Source: a candidate division KSB1 bacterium
GTDB taxonomy: Bacteria > Zhuqueibacterota > Zhuqueibacteria > Residuimicrobiales > Krinioviventaceae
Assembly: GCA_034505495.1 (NCBI GenBank)
Contig: JAPDQV010000011.1
Span: 33,747 to 85,469 of the forward strand
Length of the DNA: 51,723 nucleotides
Reading direction: 5' to 3'
The notes beneath the pieces are model-generated. The model had not been told where the DNA came from and did no database searches. It was given only the letters and a program-made list of their open reading frames with translations. The position numbers were made by a program, and so were the translations under genes. Below, one piece after another: positions 18,797 through 30,660 of this stretch. The stretch's first letter is position 1. Every line of letters starts with the position of its first letter.

Positions 18797-18825
18797 TTGA
18801 TTTTAAGGCGCGCAAAAGTTATATT
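18797..18825 (+). promoter_or_regulatory. Candidate promoter of the parAB-ATP synthase run
   Basis: A -35 TTGATT (18797-18802), a 17-bp spacer and a -10 TATATT (18820-18825) lie just upstream of parA. Transcription would start near 18832, giving a leader of about 27 nt that contains the GGAGG. A TTGACA at 18731-18736 lacks a matching -10. No parS-like 16-mer was noticed here. Confidence 0.55.
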
Positions 18826-18858
18826 AACTTGTTTAAAAAGGCGGAGGTTGCTGTCGGC

Positions 18859-19662
18859 ATGGGCAGAATCATTGCAATTGCCAATCAAAAGGGAGGTGTC
18901 GGCAAAACGACGACGGCCGTCAATCTTGCGGCTTGTCTGGCGGTAGCCGAATATCCGACGCTGCTTGTCGACATGGATCCGCAGGCCAACAGCTGCAGCG
19001 GCTTGGGTATCGATTCGCGCAAGCTGGAGCGCACGGTTTACGATGCATTAATCAACGAGGCGGATGTTCGGGAGCTGATCCTGGATACGGAGCTCAAGTT
19101 CCTCAAGCTGTTGCCCTCTTCGCAGGATCTGGTGGGCGCCGAGGTGGAGCTGGTGACCGCCATGTCGCGCGAATACAAGCTGGCTCGAGCTTTGGAAAAT
19201 ATCCGCAACGACTATCGATACATCATCATCGATTGTCCCCCGTCGCTGGGGCTCCTCACCATCAACGCGCTGACGGCGGCCGACTCGGTGCTGATGCCGA
19301 TCCAGTGTGAATATTACGCCCTGGAAGGATTAGGTCAGCTGCTCAATACCATTCGGCTGGTGCAGAAGAACCTGAACAAAAAGTTGGAAATCGAGGGCGT
19401 CCTGTTGACCATGTACGATGCCCGATTGAACCTTTCGCGCCAAGTAGCAGCGGATGTGCGAAAATATTTCGATGGACGCGTTTTCGAAGCCGTGATCGCC
19501 CGCAACGTTCGTTTGAGCGAAGCGCCGAGCTTCGGCAAACCGATCATCCTTTACGACGCCGTTTCTAAAGGAACGGAACACTATATGGCTTTGGCGGAGG
19601 AAATTCTCAAGCATGACGAACAGGAAGGCGCTGGGAAGAGGACTGTCGGCGTTACTCCCTGA
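18859..19662 (+). CDS. parA: Chromosome-partitioning ATPase ParA/Soj
   Basis: This is a deviant-Walker ParA ATPase of 267 residues that moves and separates chromosome origins with ParB. The P-loop KGGVGKTT (residues 11-18) has the signature lysine; VDMDPQANS and [11 protein letters not shown] are the Walker A' and B regions. I start at ATG 18859 ([13 protein letters not shown]) as in the family; an upstream ATG at 18829 adds ten unrelated residues. GGAGG lies 11 nt upstream, rather distant. The gene overlaps parB by 50 bp in a different frame. It lacks an N-terminal DNA-binding domain, so it is the short chromosomal type. Confidence 0.96.
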   Translation: MGRIIAIANQKGGVGKTTTAVNLAACLAVAEYPTLLVDMDPQANSCSGLGIDSRKLERTVYDALINEADVRELILDTELKFLKLLPSSQDLVGAEVELVTAMSREYKLARALENIRNDYRYIIIDCPPSLGLLTINALTAADSVLMPIQCEYYALEGLGQLLNTIRLVQKNLNKKLEIEGVLLTMYDARLNLSRQVAADVRKYFDGRVFEAVIARNVRLSEAPSFGKPIILYDAVSKGTEHYMALAEEILKHDEQEGAGKRTVGVTP

Positions 19663-20476
19663 CGTGCCCGCTGAAAGTCAAGCAGACAGCTCCATACAAT
19701 TCATTCGCGTAGACCGGATTTCCCCAAACCCATTTCAACCTCGCGAAGTTTTTGATCCGCAAAAGCTGGACGAATTGGCGCGATCGATCGCCGAAAAAGG
19801 AGTGGTGCAGCCGATCACCGTGCGGCGATACGGCGACGGCTATCAGCTGATTGCCGGCGAGCGCCGGCTGCGCTGCGTACGCGAGTTGGGCGTCGAAAAA
19901 ATTCCGGCCTATATCCTCGAGGTCAACAGCGATGAAGAGATGATGGAGTTGTCCATCATCGAGAACATTCACCGCGAGGATCTGAATCCGATCGATATCG
20001 CCAACGGGTATCGACGGCTGATCGAAGAGTGCCGGCTGACGCAGGAGCAGGTGGCGCAAAAGGTCGGCAAGGATCGGGCGACGGTCGCCAATTTTCTACG
20101 GCTGTTGCGGCTGCCGAGGCCTATTCAGGAAAGCACTCAGGCGGGTGAGATTTCCATGGGACATGCTCGCGCTCTGCTGGCTTTGGAAGATGCCGAGCAG
20201 CAGATCGACCTATGGAAAAAAATCGTTCGTCACGGCTGGTCGGTTCGTCAGGTCGAGGAGGCGGTGCGAAAGTTGAATGCGCCGCGTGATGATAAAAAGC
20301 AAGAGCCCGCGGAAAATCACCGCGCTTATTTCGAGGATTTGGAAAATCGGCTGCGCACGCGACTGGCGACTAAGACGACTGTCCGTCGGCGCGGCCGCGG
20401 CGGAGTCATCGAAATCGAATATTATAATGATGAAGATCTGGATCGACTCGTCGGCCTTATCCTCGGTGAAGCTTAG
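19613..20476 (+). CDS. parB: Chromosome-partitioning protein ParB/Spo0J
   Basis: This 287-residue parS-binding CTPase opens with [12 protein letters not shown], the usual ParA-interacting N-terminus. The CTP-binding core follows, with NPFQPR (about 39-44), GERRLRC (82-88) and [12 protein letters not shown] (117-128). A helix-turn-helix ([20 protein letters not shown]) lies near 142-161. The C-terminal 50 residues should dimerise. It begins inside the end of parA (50-bp overlap), which ties their synthesis. Its neighbours downstream are cell-shape genes and then the ATP synthase, a conserved kind of neighbourhood near chromosomal origins in FCB bacteria as far as I know. Confidence 0.95.
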   Translation: MTNRKALGRGLSALLPDVPAESQADSSIQFIRVDRISPNPFQPREVFDPQKLDELARSIAEKGVVQPITVRRYGDGYQLIAGERRLRCVRELGVEKIPAYILEVNSDEEMMELSIIENIHREDLNPIDIANGYRRLIEECRLTQEQVAQKVGKDRATVANFLRLLRLPRPIQESTQAGEISMGHARALLALEDAEQQIDLWKKIVRHGWSVRQVEEAVRKLNAPRDDKKQEPAENHRAYFEDLENRLRTRLATKTTVRRRGRGGVIEIEYYNDEDLDRLVGLILGEA

Positions 20477-20484
20477 GAAAGCGA

Positions 20485-21396
20485 ATGCCTGAACTCAAGC
20501 ATAAATCCGTCCGCCATCGGAATTTCTACCGCGTCCTGGTCATCCCCGATGATAAGGATGAGCCGAAGGCGCTCAGCATATCCATGAAGCATCTCAAGCT
20601 GCTGCGCATTATTGCCGCAGCGCTGGTGCTGCATATCCTGCTCGGCTTTTTCTTTTATTTTGCTTACTATCGTCTGCATAAAAAGCATGCCATGCTGCTG
20701 GTCGCCAACCGGCAATTGGAGGAAAACAATCTCCGCATCAACAAACTGATGGCCGACTTTCAGGCCTTGGAAAGCTATCAGGAAAGGATACGCCGAGCGC
20801 TGGGCGTGGGAAACTCGGCTGAACTTGCCGGCGGCGAGCTGATTGTGCCGCAGGAAAAAGCTTCTGTACCGCCGCTTTCTGTTCGGCCTATTTCGCGGCA
20901 GCGGGTAAGCTCAGGCATGCAGAGAGGAGAGGCGCCTGCCGTGCGGACACAGCCTGCTCTCCTGCGCAGCAGCAGCAGCGCCGAACATGACCTCTATGCC
21001 AATCTGCCGACCCTTCTGCCTGCGAACGGCATTTTGACGACTCATTATCAAAACGACCTTTTCGGCGGCGCCATACAGCATCGCGGTGTTGATATTGCCT
21101 GCAACGAAGGTGACGTCATCCGTGCCGCCGGCGACGGCGTCGTCATCTTTGCCGGCTGGACCTTCGATCTCGGCAATTTGGTCATCCTCTATCATGGCAA
21201 CGGGTATTATACCTACTACGGCCATGCGCAGCAGCTGCTCGTCATGCGCGGCTCGGGTGTGAAAAAGGGCGAGGTTATTGCCTTGGTGGGCAACACCGGC
21301 ATCAGTTCCGCGCCTCACCTGCATTTCGAAATATGGAAAGACGGCGTATCGCTCGATCCAAAGGACTATATTCTCGAATTGGCAAATATCGACTAA
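20485..21396 (+). CDS. M23-family peptidoglycan endopeptidase, membrane anchored
   Basis: This 303-residue protein has a cytoplasmic N-terminus, one membrane helix (about 42-61), a coiled-coil stretch (about 65-105), a low-complexity linker (about 120-168) and a C-terminal LytM/M23 domain. The zinc ligands are present: His199 and Asp203 in QHRGVDIAC, and His280 in HLHFE, with His278 as the catalytic partner. Such an enzyme would cut peptide cross-links in the periplasm; all ligands are intact, so it should be active rather than an EnvC-like activator. TAGGAAAG precedes the ATG. The bactofilin gene follows 19 bp later, and M23-bactofilin pairs are known to act together in cell shape. Confidence 0.92.
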   Translation: MPELKHKSVRHRNFYRVLVIPDDKDEPKALSISMKHLKLLRIIAAALVLHILLGFFFYFAYYRLHKKHAMLLVANRQLEENNLRINKLMADFQALESYQERIRRALGVGNSAELAGGELIVPQEKASVPPLSVRPISRQRVSSGMQRGEAPAVRTQPALLRSSSSAEHDLYANLPTLLPANGILTTHYQNDLFGGAIQHRGVDIACNEGDVIRAAGDGVVIFAGWTFDLGNLVILYHGNGYYTYYGHAQQLLVMRGSGVKKGEVIALVGNTGISSAPHLHFEIWKDGVSLDPKDYILELANID

Positions 21397-21415
21397 CTCA
21401 TCCAACGGAAGGGCC

Positions 21416-21781
21416 ATGAAGAACGAAACGAAACCCGGCGACTTGAGCACGATCTTGGGAAAAGGATCAGAATTTGAAGGCAAGATCAAGGTCGGACATA
21501 CCATGCGCGTCGACGGCAAAGTCGTCGGCGACATTATCACGACAGATATGCTGATTGTCGGCAAGGACGGTTACATCCAGGGCAATATTAGCGCCAAGAA
21601 CCTTGTCGTCGGCGGCAAGATCAACGGTACCGCCGAAGTCAAAGAAAAGATTGTCCTCGAATCAAATGCCGAATTTCACGGCGATATGAAGACGTCCCGT
21701 TTGGTGATCGACGAAGGCGCCATATTCGACGGCCGCTGCTCGATGAAGGAAGGCGCGCCCGCAAAACCTAAAGAAGCATAA
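21416..21781 (+). CDS. Bactofilin (polymer-forming cytoskeletal protein)
   Basis: This is a small 121-residue bactofilin. The core consists of repeated six-residue beta-helix rungs, visible from about residues 13-105 (FEGKIKVGHTMRVDGKVVGD, then MLIVGKDGYIQGNISAKNL). Flanking tails are short and polar, with a Lys/Pro-rich C-terminus. Bactofilins self-assemble without nucleotide into filaments at the inner membrane and recruit envelope enzymes. The preceding M23 peptidase is the obvious partner. I start at ATG 21416, with GGAAGGG adjacent; the frame is open further upstream but that part only shadows the peptidase gene. Confidence 0.93.
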   Translation: MKNETKPGDLSTILGKGSEFEGKIKVGHTMRVDGKVVGDIITTDMLIVGKDGYIQGNISAKNLVVGGKINGTAEVKEKIVLESNAEFHGDMKTSRLVIDEGAIFDGRCSMKEGAPAKPKEA

Positions 21782-21791
21782 GCGTTCAAAA

Positions 21792-22013
21792 ATTCTTTCC
21801 GATCATCGACAAAAGACGCCAGGATTCTATATCGATCTCGGTCTTCAGTTCACCTTAGCGGTCCTTATCGGCATGGGGACGGGGTACTATTTGGATAAGC
21901 AATGGGAAACCCGTCCTTTTCTTATGCTGGTTGGGCTTTTATTAGGTGCGGCTGCAGGTTTTTTGAACGTTTATCGCGGTGTGTACGGGCGATCGACGCG
22001 CCATCGTGATTAA
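21792..22013 (+). CDS. atpZ: AtpZ/AtpI-like small membrane protein, non-canonical start
   Basis: The frame encodes about 73 residues including FYIDLGLQFTLAVLIGMGTG, YYLDKQWETRPF and LVGLLLGAAAGFLNVYR. These are two transmembrane helices joined by the short loop typical of AtpZ (AtpZ/AtpI family), which sits at the head of many atp operons and assists the c-ring or Mg2+/Ca2+ uptake. The frame is closed by TGA at 21744-21746 and contains no ATG, GTG or TTG before the first helix. The only plausible initiator is ATT at 21792; an ATG at 21873 lies inside helix 1. Either a rare start, translational coupling from the bactofilin gene, or an assembly error near 21747-21800 must explain it. Confidence 0.72.
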   Translation: MLSDHRQKTPGFYIDLGLQFTLAVLIGMGTGYYLDKQWETRPFLMLVGLLLGAAAGFLNVYRGVYGRSTRHRD

Positions 22014-22080
22014 GGTTTGGCTCTTGCGGAGACCAAGCCGGCCGGCGATTTGTACAAACATCACGTTTTTGGCGATTTAA

Positions 22081-22380
22081 ATGCATGTTCCAGCGGAAGC
22101 CTGGGCGGCGGCTTTAACCGCAGCCGCCATGGGCGTACAGAGCTATTTTGCCTACCGGCGCATTCTGGAAGTTGAAACCGTACGCTTTTTTCGCCTTCTT
22201 TTCGGAAGCACAATGGCCAAGCTATTTCTGTTCGTTTTCGTCCTTTTTTCGACCTACCGGCTGAACGGCTGGTCGACGGCACGATTTGTCTTTTTTTTTA
22301 TGCCATTTTACCTTTTTCTGACGATTTTAGAGATTCGATTCGTTTTAAAGAAAATGAAGCATCACCGTCGTGTTGACTGA
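22081..22380 (+). CDS. atpI: ATP synthase subunit I-like membrane protein
   Basis: The 99-residue hydrophobic protein has about three or four transmembrane segments (about 8-24, 43-60, 66-85) and a basic C-terminus. Its place between atpZ and atpB and its size fit the loosely conserved AtpI/AtpR type, which helps assemble the c-ring. Sequence conservation in this family is poor, so the call leans on context. ATG 22081 directly follows an in-frame TAA and has no clear SD. The gene overlaps the GTG of atpB by 11 bp. Confidence 0.68.
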   Translation: MHVPAEAWAAALTAAAMGVQSYFAYRRILEVETVRFFRLLFGSTMAKLFLFVFVLFSTYRLNGWSTARFVFFFMPFYLFLTILEIRFVLKKMKHHRRVD

Positions 22381-23161
22381 AGCTTTACATGATTCGTTGG
22401 CGGCAGCCGAAAGCACCGACGGCGCCGCATACATCATGGCGCATTTGGTGCCTCATCCCATCGTGAAAGTGCCGACGGTGCTTGGGGTAGATTTGACGCT
22501 GACCAATCACGTCATTGCTATTTTCGTCACCGCTGCCTTATTGACGGCGATGTTTTTTTACTCGTTTAGAAAAAAGAAAGAGGTGTACACCGGTTTGGCC
22601 GGTGCTCTGGAAGCCGTTGCAGAGTATCTTATGAAGGAAGCCATTCGGCCGAATCTGGGCGCCGATGCCAAAACCTACGCTCCCTATCTGTTGACGGCTT
22701 TTTTCTTTATTTTGGTCTGCAATCTGTTAGGACTCGTCCCGTTCGGCAACACCGCCACCGGTAACATCAGCGTGACATTGACGCTGGCGGCGATGACGCT
22801 TCTGGTCGGCGTGTTTGCAGGCATCCGCAAACACGGCTTAAAGTACTTTGCGCATTTCATTCCTTCCGGCCTGCCGTGGTTCATCGTGCCGATTATGCTG
22901 CCGGTCGAGATAATCAGCTTGTTTTCCAAGCACCTTGCCTTGGCGATCCGATTGTTCGCCAACATGATCGGCGGCCACATCACCATTCTGGCTTTGATGG
23001 ATACGATCTTTATCTTTCACGAGTGGATCGTTTCGCCGTTTCCTTTGATTTTGGTTATTTTTGCCAGCACCCTCGAAGTTTTGATCGCTTTTATACAGGC
23101 TTTTGTATTTACTACTTTGTCGTCTGTTTTCATTGGTAGCGCTCTATCTGAAGAACATTAA
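22370..23161 (+). CDS. atpB: F1Fo ATP synthase subunit a
   Basis: This is the proton-channel subunit of Fo, 263 residues with about six membrane helices. The essential arginine is Arg194 in HLALAIRLFANMIGGH, and the following helix carries the family residues of the exit half-channel (STLEVLIAFIQAFVF). The start is taken as GTG 22370, inside the end of the subunit I-like gene; no strong SD is present. An ATG at 22436 would remove a short N-terminal tail only. The N-terminal helix is preceded by a moderately long periplasmic segment, as in other FCB members. Confidence 0.95.
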   Translation: MLTEALHDSLAAAESTDGAAYIMAHLVPHPIVKVPTVLGVDLTLTNHVIAIFVTAALLTAMFFYSFRKKKEVYTGLAGALEAVAEYLMKEAIRPNLGADAKTYAPYLLTAFFFILVCNLLGLVPFGNTATGNISVTLTLAAMTLLVGVFAGIRKHGLKYFAHFIPSGLPWFIVPIMLPVEIISLFSKHLALAIRLFANMIGGHITILALMDTIFIFHEWIVSPFPLILVIFASTLEVLIAFIQAFVFTTLSSVFIGSALSEEH

Positions 23162-23177
23162 CTGATACGGAGGAAAA

Positions 23178-23405
23178 ATGGATTCGAATGCGTTGGCCTA
23201 TGTAGCCGCGGGCATCGGAGCCGGCATTGTGACGATTGGTGCGGCGCTCGGCATCGGAAAAATCGCCTCAGCGGCAGTGCACAGTATTGCGCGGCAGCCG
23301 GAGGCATCCGGTGAGATTCGCGGTGCCATGATCATTACCGCCGCCATGCTCGAAGGTGTTGCCCTTCTGGCAGCAGCCGTATGCTTTATGCTGAGCATCA
23401 AATAA
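23178..23405 (+). CDS. atpE: F1Fo ATP synthase subunit c
   Basis: The 75-residue hairpin forms the rotor ring. Helix 1 is glycine/alanine rich (GIGAGIVTIGAALGIG), the cytoplasmic loop has ARQPE (38-42), and the ion-binding Glu59 lies in helix 2 (AAMLEGVALL). The Na+-binding signature (Gln in helix 1 with Glu-Ser/Thr in helix 2) is absent; Glu59 is followed by Gly, so protons are the likely coupling ion. CGGAGG lies 5 nt before the ATG, the strongest SD among the Fo genes, consistent with the high copy number of subunit c. Confidence 0.96.
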   Translation: MDSNALAYVAAGIGAGIVTIGAALGIGKIASAAVHSIARQPEASGEIRGAMIITAAMLEGVALLAAAVCFMLSIK

Positions 23406-23417
23406 TACGATAATGTT

Positions 23418-23912
23418 ATGGAACTTTTAACGCCTCACGTCGGCACCATTTTTTGGACGGCCGTCACCTTTTTTGTTATTCTCTTTATTCTCTATCGCTA
23501 CGGCTGGAATCCGATCCTTCAACTGCTTGATGAGCGGGAACGGAAAATTCGCGAATCGCTCGAAATCGCGGAGCAGTTAAAGGTGCAGGCAGAGCGGAGC
23601 GCCGAGGAACGCCGCCGCATCATCGAAGCGGCGCAAAAAGAAGCGATGGGGATCATCGAATCGGCGCATACGGCCGCAGAGAATTTGCGGCAGGAAATCG
23701 TGGCTAAAGCGCAGCAGGATGCTGCAGCGCAGCTGGAGCACGTCAAGCAGGAGATTCAAGCCATGCGCGAGCAGGCGCTGCGCGACATTCGTCAAACCGC
23801 CGTAGAGCTGTCGTTGGCCTTGACCGAAAAAGTGATCGGCACTTCTCTGGATCGCCGCGCGCATGAATCCCTGATCGATGAAACACTCGCCGAAATAGGT
23901 AAGCTGAATTGA
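23418..23912 (+). CDS. atpF: F1Fo ATP synthase subunit b
   Basis: This is the peripheral-stalk subunit, 164 residues. One N-terminal membrane helix (about 10-27; GTIFWTAVTFFVILFILYRYGW) is followed by a long charged coiled coil (about 30-150) rich in Glu, Arg, Ala and Gln. It anchors the F1 head to subunit a through subunit delta. The TGA of this gene overlaps the TTG start of atpH (TTGA). Only one b-type gene is visible, so the stalk is presumably a homodimer. Confidence 0.94.
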   Translation: MELLTPHVGTIFWTAVTFFVILFILYRYGWNPILQLLDERERKIRESLEIAEQLKVQAERSAEERRRIIEAAQKEAMGIIESAHTAAENLRQEIVAKAQQDAAAQLEHVKQEIQAMREQALRDIRQTAVELSLALTEKVIGTSLDRRAHESLIDETLAEIGKLN

Positions 23913-24457
23913 TAGGCACTGCAGGCGCAAAACGATATGCGGCGGCGATTTTCGCTCTCGCCGTAGAGCAGCAGATTGTCGAACAGATCCATGAGGATCT
24001 GCATGATTGGCACCGTCTGCTTTGTGAGCATGGCCTTTTACGTGCTATTTTCTATTCGCCGCAGGGGGATCGCGGCGCTCGGCAGGAACTGATCCAGGAG
24101 CTTTTGCGCGGCAAAACCTCGGCTCTCCTTATGCGTTTTCTTCAGCTGTTGATGGAAAAGAATCGTCAACACCTTTTTGATGCGGTGGTATACGAGTTCG
24201 ATCGGCTTTTTCGCCGATGGAAAAACCAGCTGTCGGTCAAGGTAACGACGGCATTTGAATTGAATGATGAGCAGCAGAAAAAGCTGAAGGAGCTTTTGGC
24301 GCAAAAGTGGCATAAAGAAATACTCTTGGAAGTTCACGTCGATGCCGGTCTGCTCGGCGGGTTGATTCTCGAAGCCGACGGCCGAAGAATTGACCTTAGC
24401 TTGAGATGCCGGTTGGAGCAACTTAGGCGGCATCTTAATGCCAACCTGCTCTCGTAA
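23909..24457 (+). CDS. atpH: F1Fo ATP synthase subunit delta
   Basis: The 182-residue peripheral-stalk subunit joins F1 alpha to b. KRYAAAIFALAVEQQ near the N-terminus is the family opening, and the C-terminal segment VHVDAGLLGGLILEADGRRIDLSL (about 145-168) is the delta signature. The start is TTG 23909, whose TTGA overlaps the atpF stop. No ATG lies near, so translation should depend on reinitiation after atpF. Confidence 0.93.
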   Translation: MIGTAGAKRYAAAIFALAVEQQIVEQIHEDLHDWHRLLCEHGLLRAIFYSPQGDRGARQELIQELLRGKTSALLMRFLQLLMEKNRQHLFDAVVYEFDRLFRRWKNQLSVKVTTAFELNDEQQKKLKELLAQKWHKEILLEVHVDAGLLGGLILEADGRRIDLSLRCRLEQLRRHLNANLLS

Positions 24458-24493
24458 GGAGGGAAGTTTTGATCCTTAACTGCCAGGAAAGAT

Positions 24494-25999
<1,506 letters not shown>

Positions 26000-26008
26000 T
26001 CATTAACC

Positions 26009-28290
<2,282 letters not shown>

Positions 28291-28350
28291 GGCGTTGCCG
28301 CATTCGGATGCAGCACGGAACATGCCGTTGGTAAAGAATCGGCTTTTTTC

Positions 28351-28770
28351 ATGGCAAGACTGAAAAAAAGATATTTTCAAGTCGAGATCATTACGCCGGA
28401 TCACCCGGCGATTAAACACCAGGCGGTACAGGTGATCGCACCGGGGAAGGGGGGGCTGTTCGGCGTGCTGATCAACCATGCACCGGCGATTTTTGCGCTC
28501 GAAATCGGTTTGCTCAAGGTGGAGGCGATCGGCGGCGACAAGTACTATACAATTTCCGGCGGAGCGGCATATATCACAAACAACGTCATGAAAATTGTTA
28601 CCGATTCGGCGGAAGATATCGAGACGCTGGATGTTGAGAGGGCGAAACGGGCGCGCGATCGGGCGCTGGAGAGACTCAAATCCCGGCAAGAGAACATTGA
28701 TCAAGTCCGTGCGAAAGCGGCGCTGGCGCGAGCGCTGAATCGCCTCAGAGCCGTCCAGCTGTTGGAATAA
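28351..28770 (+). CDS. atpC: F1Fo ATP synthase subunit epsilon
   Basis: This 139-residue central-stalk subunit has an N-terminal beta sandwich (about 8-92; FQVEIITPDHPAI, APGKGGLFGVLINHAPAI, YYTISGGAAYITNN) and a C-terminal pair of helices (about 96-138) that can inhibit rotation. A 60-bp gap follows atpD and the SD is weak, so the exact start is less certain than the identity. It closes the ATP synthase operon proper, but transcription probably continues into the DUF6057 gene 48 bp downstream. Confidence 0.93.
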   Translation: MARLKKRYFQVEIITPDHPAIKHQAVQVIAPGKGGLFGVLINHAPAIFALEIGLLKVEAIGGDKYYTISGGAAYITNNVMKIVTDSAEDIETLDVERAKRARDRALERLKSRQENIDQVRAKAALARALNRLRAVQLLE

Positions 28771-28818
28771 AAGATCATCAGCGGAATTTGAGGGGTGCAA
28801 CCTTTTGGCGGGTTAGCA

Positions 28819-30660
28819 ATGAGTAAGAAATCAGAACGACCGGAGGTAATCCAAAGTCGGCTGCGGGACGCTCTGCTCCTGCTCGGATTCTTTGCCGTAA
28901 CCGCCTTTTTCTATTGGCGACTCAACCCCGAATTCATTCGTCAATGGCAAAAGCCGGAATTTTTTCTCGAATGGCGGTTCGCCAAAATGATCATAAATCG
29001 CCCCGGCGGCCTGCTCGAGTACCTGGCGGCTTTCTTTACCGAAACGTTTCTCTATCGCTTGTGGGGCGCGCTCTTTCTGGCCGCCGTGACGACCGCCGTA
29101 CTTTGGATGACGCGCCGTGTGATTCTCAAAAGCACGCCTGTCTTTGCCGCGCCGATTTTTTATGCCGTGCCGGCCTGCTGCATCATAGTCCTCACCAGTC
29201 TTTACAACCACCCTCTTGAAGAAACTTTTGCATTTTTAACCTCTCTGTCGGCCCTTGACGGCTATCTCTACCTGCAGAAGAAATCCACGCCGGCTCGGAC
29301 TTTTGCGGCGCTGTGGATCGCCGTTTTCCTCTATCTGGTTGCTTCCGCCGCGCTGCTGTTTTTCGCCCTGTGGGTGACCCTCTACGAAACGCTGCATCGG
29401 CGCAATTTACTCAGCCTGAGCCTCCTGCCCGTCGCCATCTTTTGGATTGCCTGGGCGGACCGCTATATCTTTCTCCAAAATCCCAATTTCGCCTTTCTGC
29501 ACCTGCTGCCGTTTCATCATTCCTATAAATTGGCTTTTGCCCCCTATCTCCTCTATGCTTTTCTGCCGTTTTTGGTTGTCGTCGCGATTTTTATCCCCAA
29601 AGAGCTGGTGTCGCCGATCGAGCGATCGAAAATTTTGCGCTTTGTCCAGGCCGTCGTCGTCTGGGGGCTGGCAACAGCCGCCGCGGTTTTTTCGTTCAGT
29701 CAGTTCCATTTCGATATTCAGCAGGTGGACAAGGACGCGGCCAATCGCCAGTGGCGGAACCTGCTGAAATATGTCGAAAAGCGGCCGATCACGCACCGGC
29801 TTAATCTGTTTCAAATTTATCGCGCTCTCTATCACCAGGGAATCTTGTTGGATGAGCTGTTTTCCGTCTCACGACAGGAGAGGGCGCTTAAAAGCCTGAT
29901 GATGGATAAAGATTTTGCCATGACCGCGCGTTTGGAATATGCCGATCTATTGATGGATTTCGGCCACTTGAACGAGGCGGAACATTGGACCCATGAAGCC
30001 TTGGTGCATTTCGGACAAGCGCCGGAAGTCCTCCTACGCATGGCGCAAATCAACCTCGTCAAAGGCAATAAAGCCTTTGCCGATATGTGTCTCCGTCGAC
30101 TGAGCAAAACGCTCTTTTACAAGGGTGAAAGTTCGCGCCTACGAGCTGTTCTGGAAAGCAACACGCCCACATTGCCGGATTCCTATCTCGAAGGCGTTCG
30201 CCGCGTCATGTTCCGCAAAGATTTTCCGCAGTTCACCTATCGGGTACGCGTCAATCTGGAGCTGATGCACCAGAATAATCCGGAAAACCGCATGGTTTTC
30301 GAATACCTCTGTGCCTATTATCTGCTTTCCGGCAACCTTAAAGCGCTGATGTCGTGCATAGAAAAGTTCCCTTCGTTCCGTTTTCAGCGTCTTCCGCGGC
30401 ACATAGAGGAAGCTGCCGTGCTTTACAATCTCATGACCCACAATCCCAAGCCGGAATCGGCCGGTTACCGTTTCAGCCGTGACACGCTTCGGCGCTTCTC
30501 CGATTATATGCAGATTTTGGCTTCCCACCGCGGAGACAGGGAGGCGGCCATGCCCGAACTGAAGAGTAAATACGGCAACACCTTCTGGTATTACCAGATG
30601 TACGTATTGCGAAAACTCATCGAGGAACAGGAAAAACCGTCGTCGGAGGAGTTGTCATGA
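28819..30660 (+). CDS. DUF6057-like polytopic membrane protein, copy 1
   Basis: This protein of about 613 residues has roughly nine or ten hydrophobic segments in the first 300 residues. The first is LLLLGFFAVTAFFYWRLN; the conserved RPGGLLEYLAAFFTETFLYRL region follows it. After it comes a roughly 310-residue soluble helical region resembling TPR/SEL-like repeats (LEYADLLMDFGHLNEAEHW, LCAYYLLSGNLKALMSCIEK). I recognise the DUF6057 architecture; no function is established. I prefer ATG 28819 (MSKKSERPE); a GTG at 28795 is also open. Its TGA overlaps the ATG of the CxxCH-propeller gene (ATGA). A second copy of both genes follows at 32328-35729 in the same order. Confidence 0.78.
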   Translation: MSKKSERPEVIQSRLRDALLLLGFFAVTAFFYWRLNPEFIRQWQKPEFFLEWRFAKMIINRPGGLLEYLAAFFTETFLYRLWGALFLAAVTTAVLWMTRRVILKSTPVFAAPIFYAVPACCIIVLTSLYNHPLEETFAFLTSLSALDGYLYLQKKSTPARTFAALWIAVFLYLVASAALLFFALWVTLYETLHRRNLLSLSLLPVAIFWIAWADRYIFLQNPNFAFLHLLPFHHSYKLAFAPYLLYAFLPFLVVVAIFIPKELVSPIERSKILRFVQAVVVWGLATAAAVFSFSQFHFDIQQVDKDAANRQWRNLLKYVEKRPITHRLNLFQIYRALYHQGILLDELFSVSRQERALKSLMMDKDFAMTARLEYADLLMDFGHLNEAEHWTHEALVHFGQAPEVLLRMAQINLVKGNKAFADMCLRRLSKTLFYKGESSRLRAVLESNTPTLPDSYLEGVRRVMFRKDFPQFTYRVRVNLELMHQNNPENRMVFEYLCAYYLLSGNLKALMSCIEKFPSFRFQRLPRHIEEAAVLYNLMTHNPKPESAGYRFSRDTLRRFSDYMQILASHRGDREAAMPELKSKYGNTFWYYQMYVLRKLIEEQEKPSSEELS

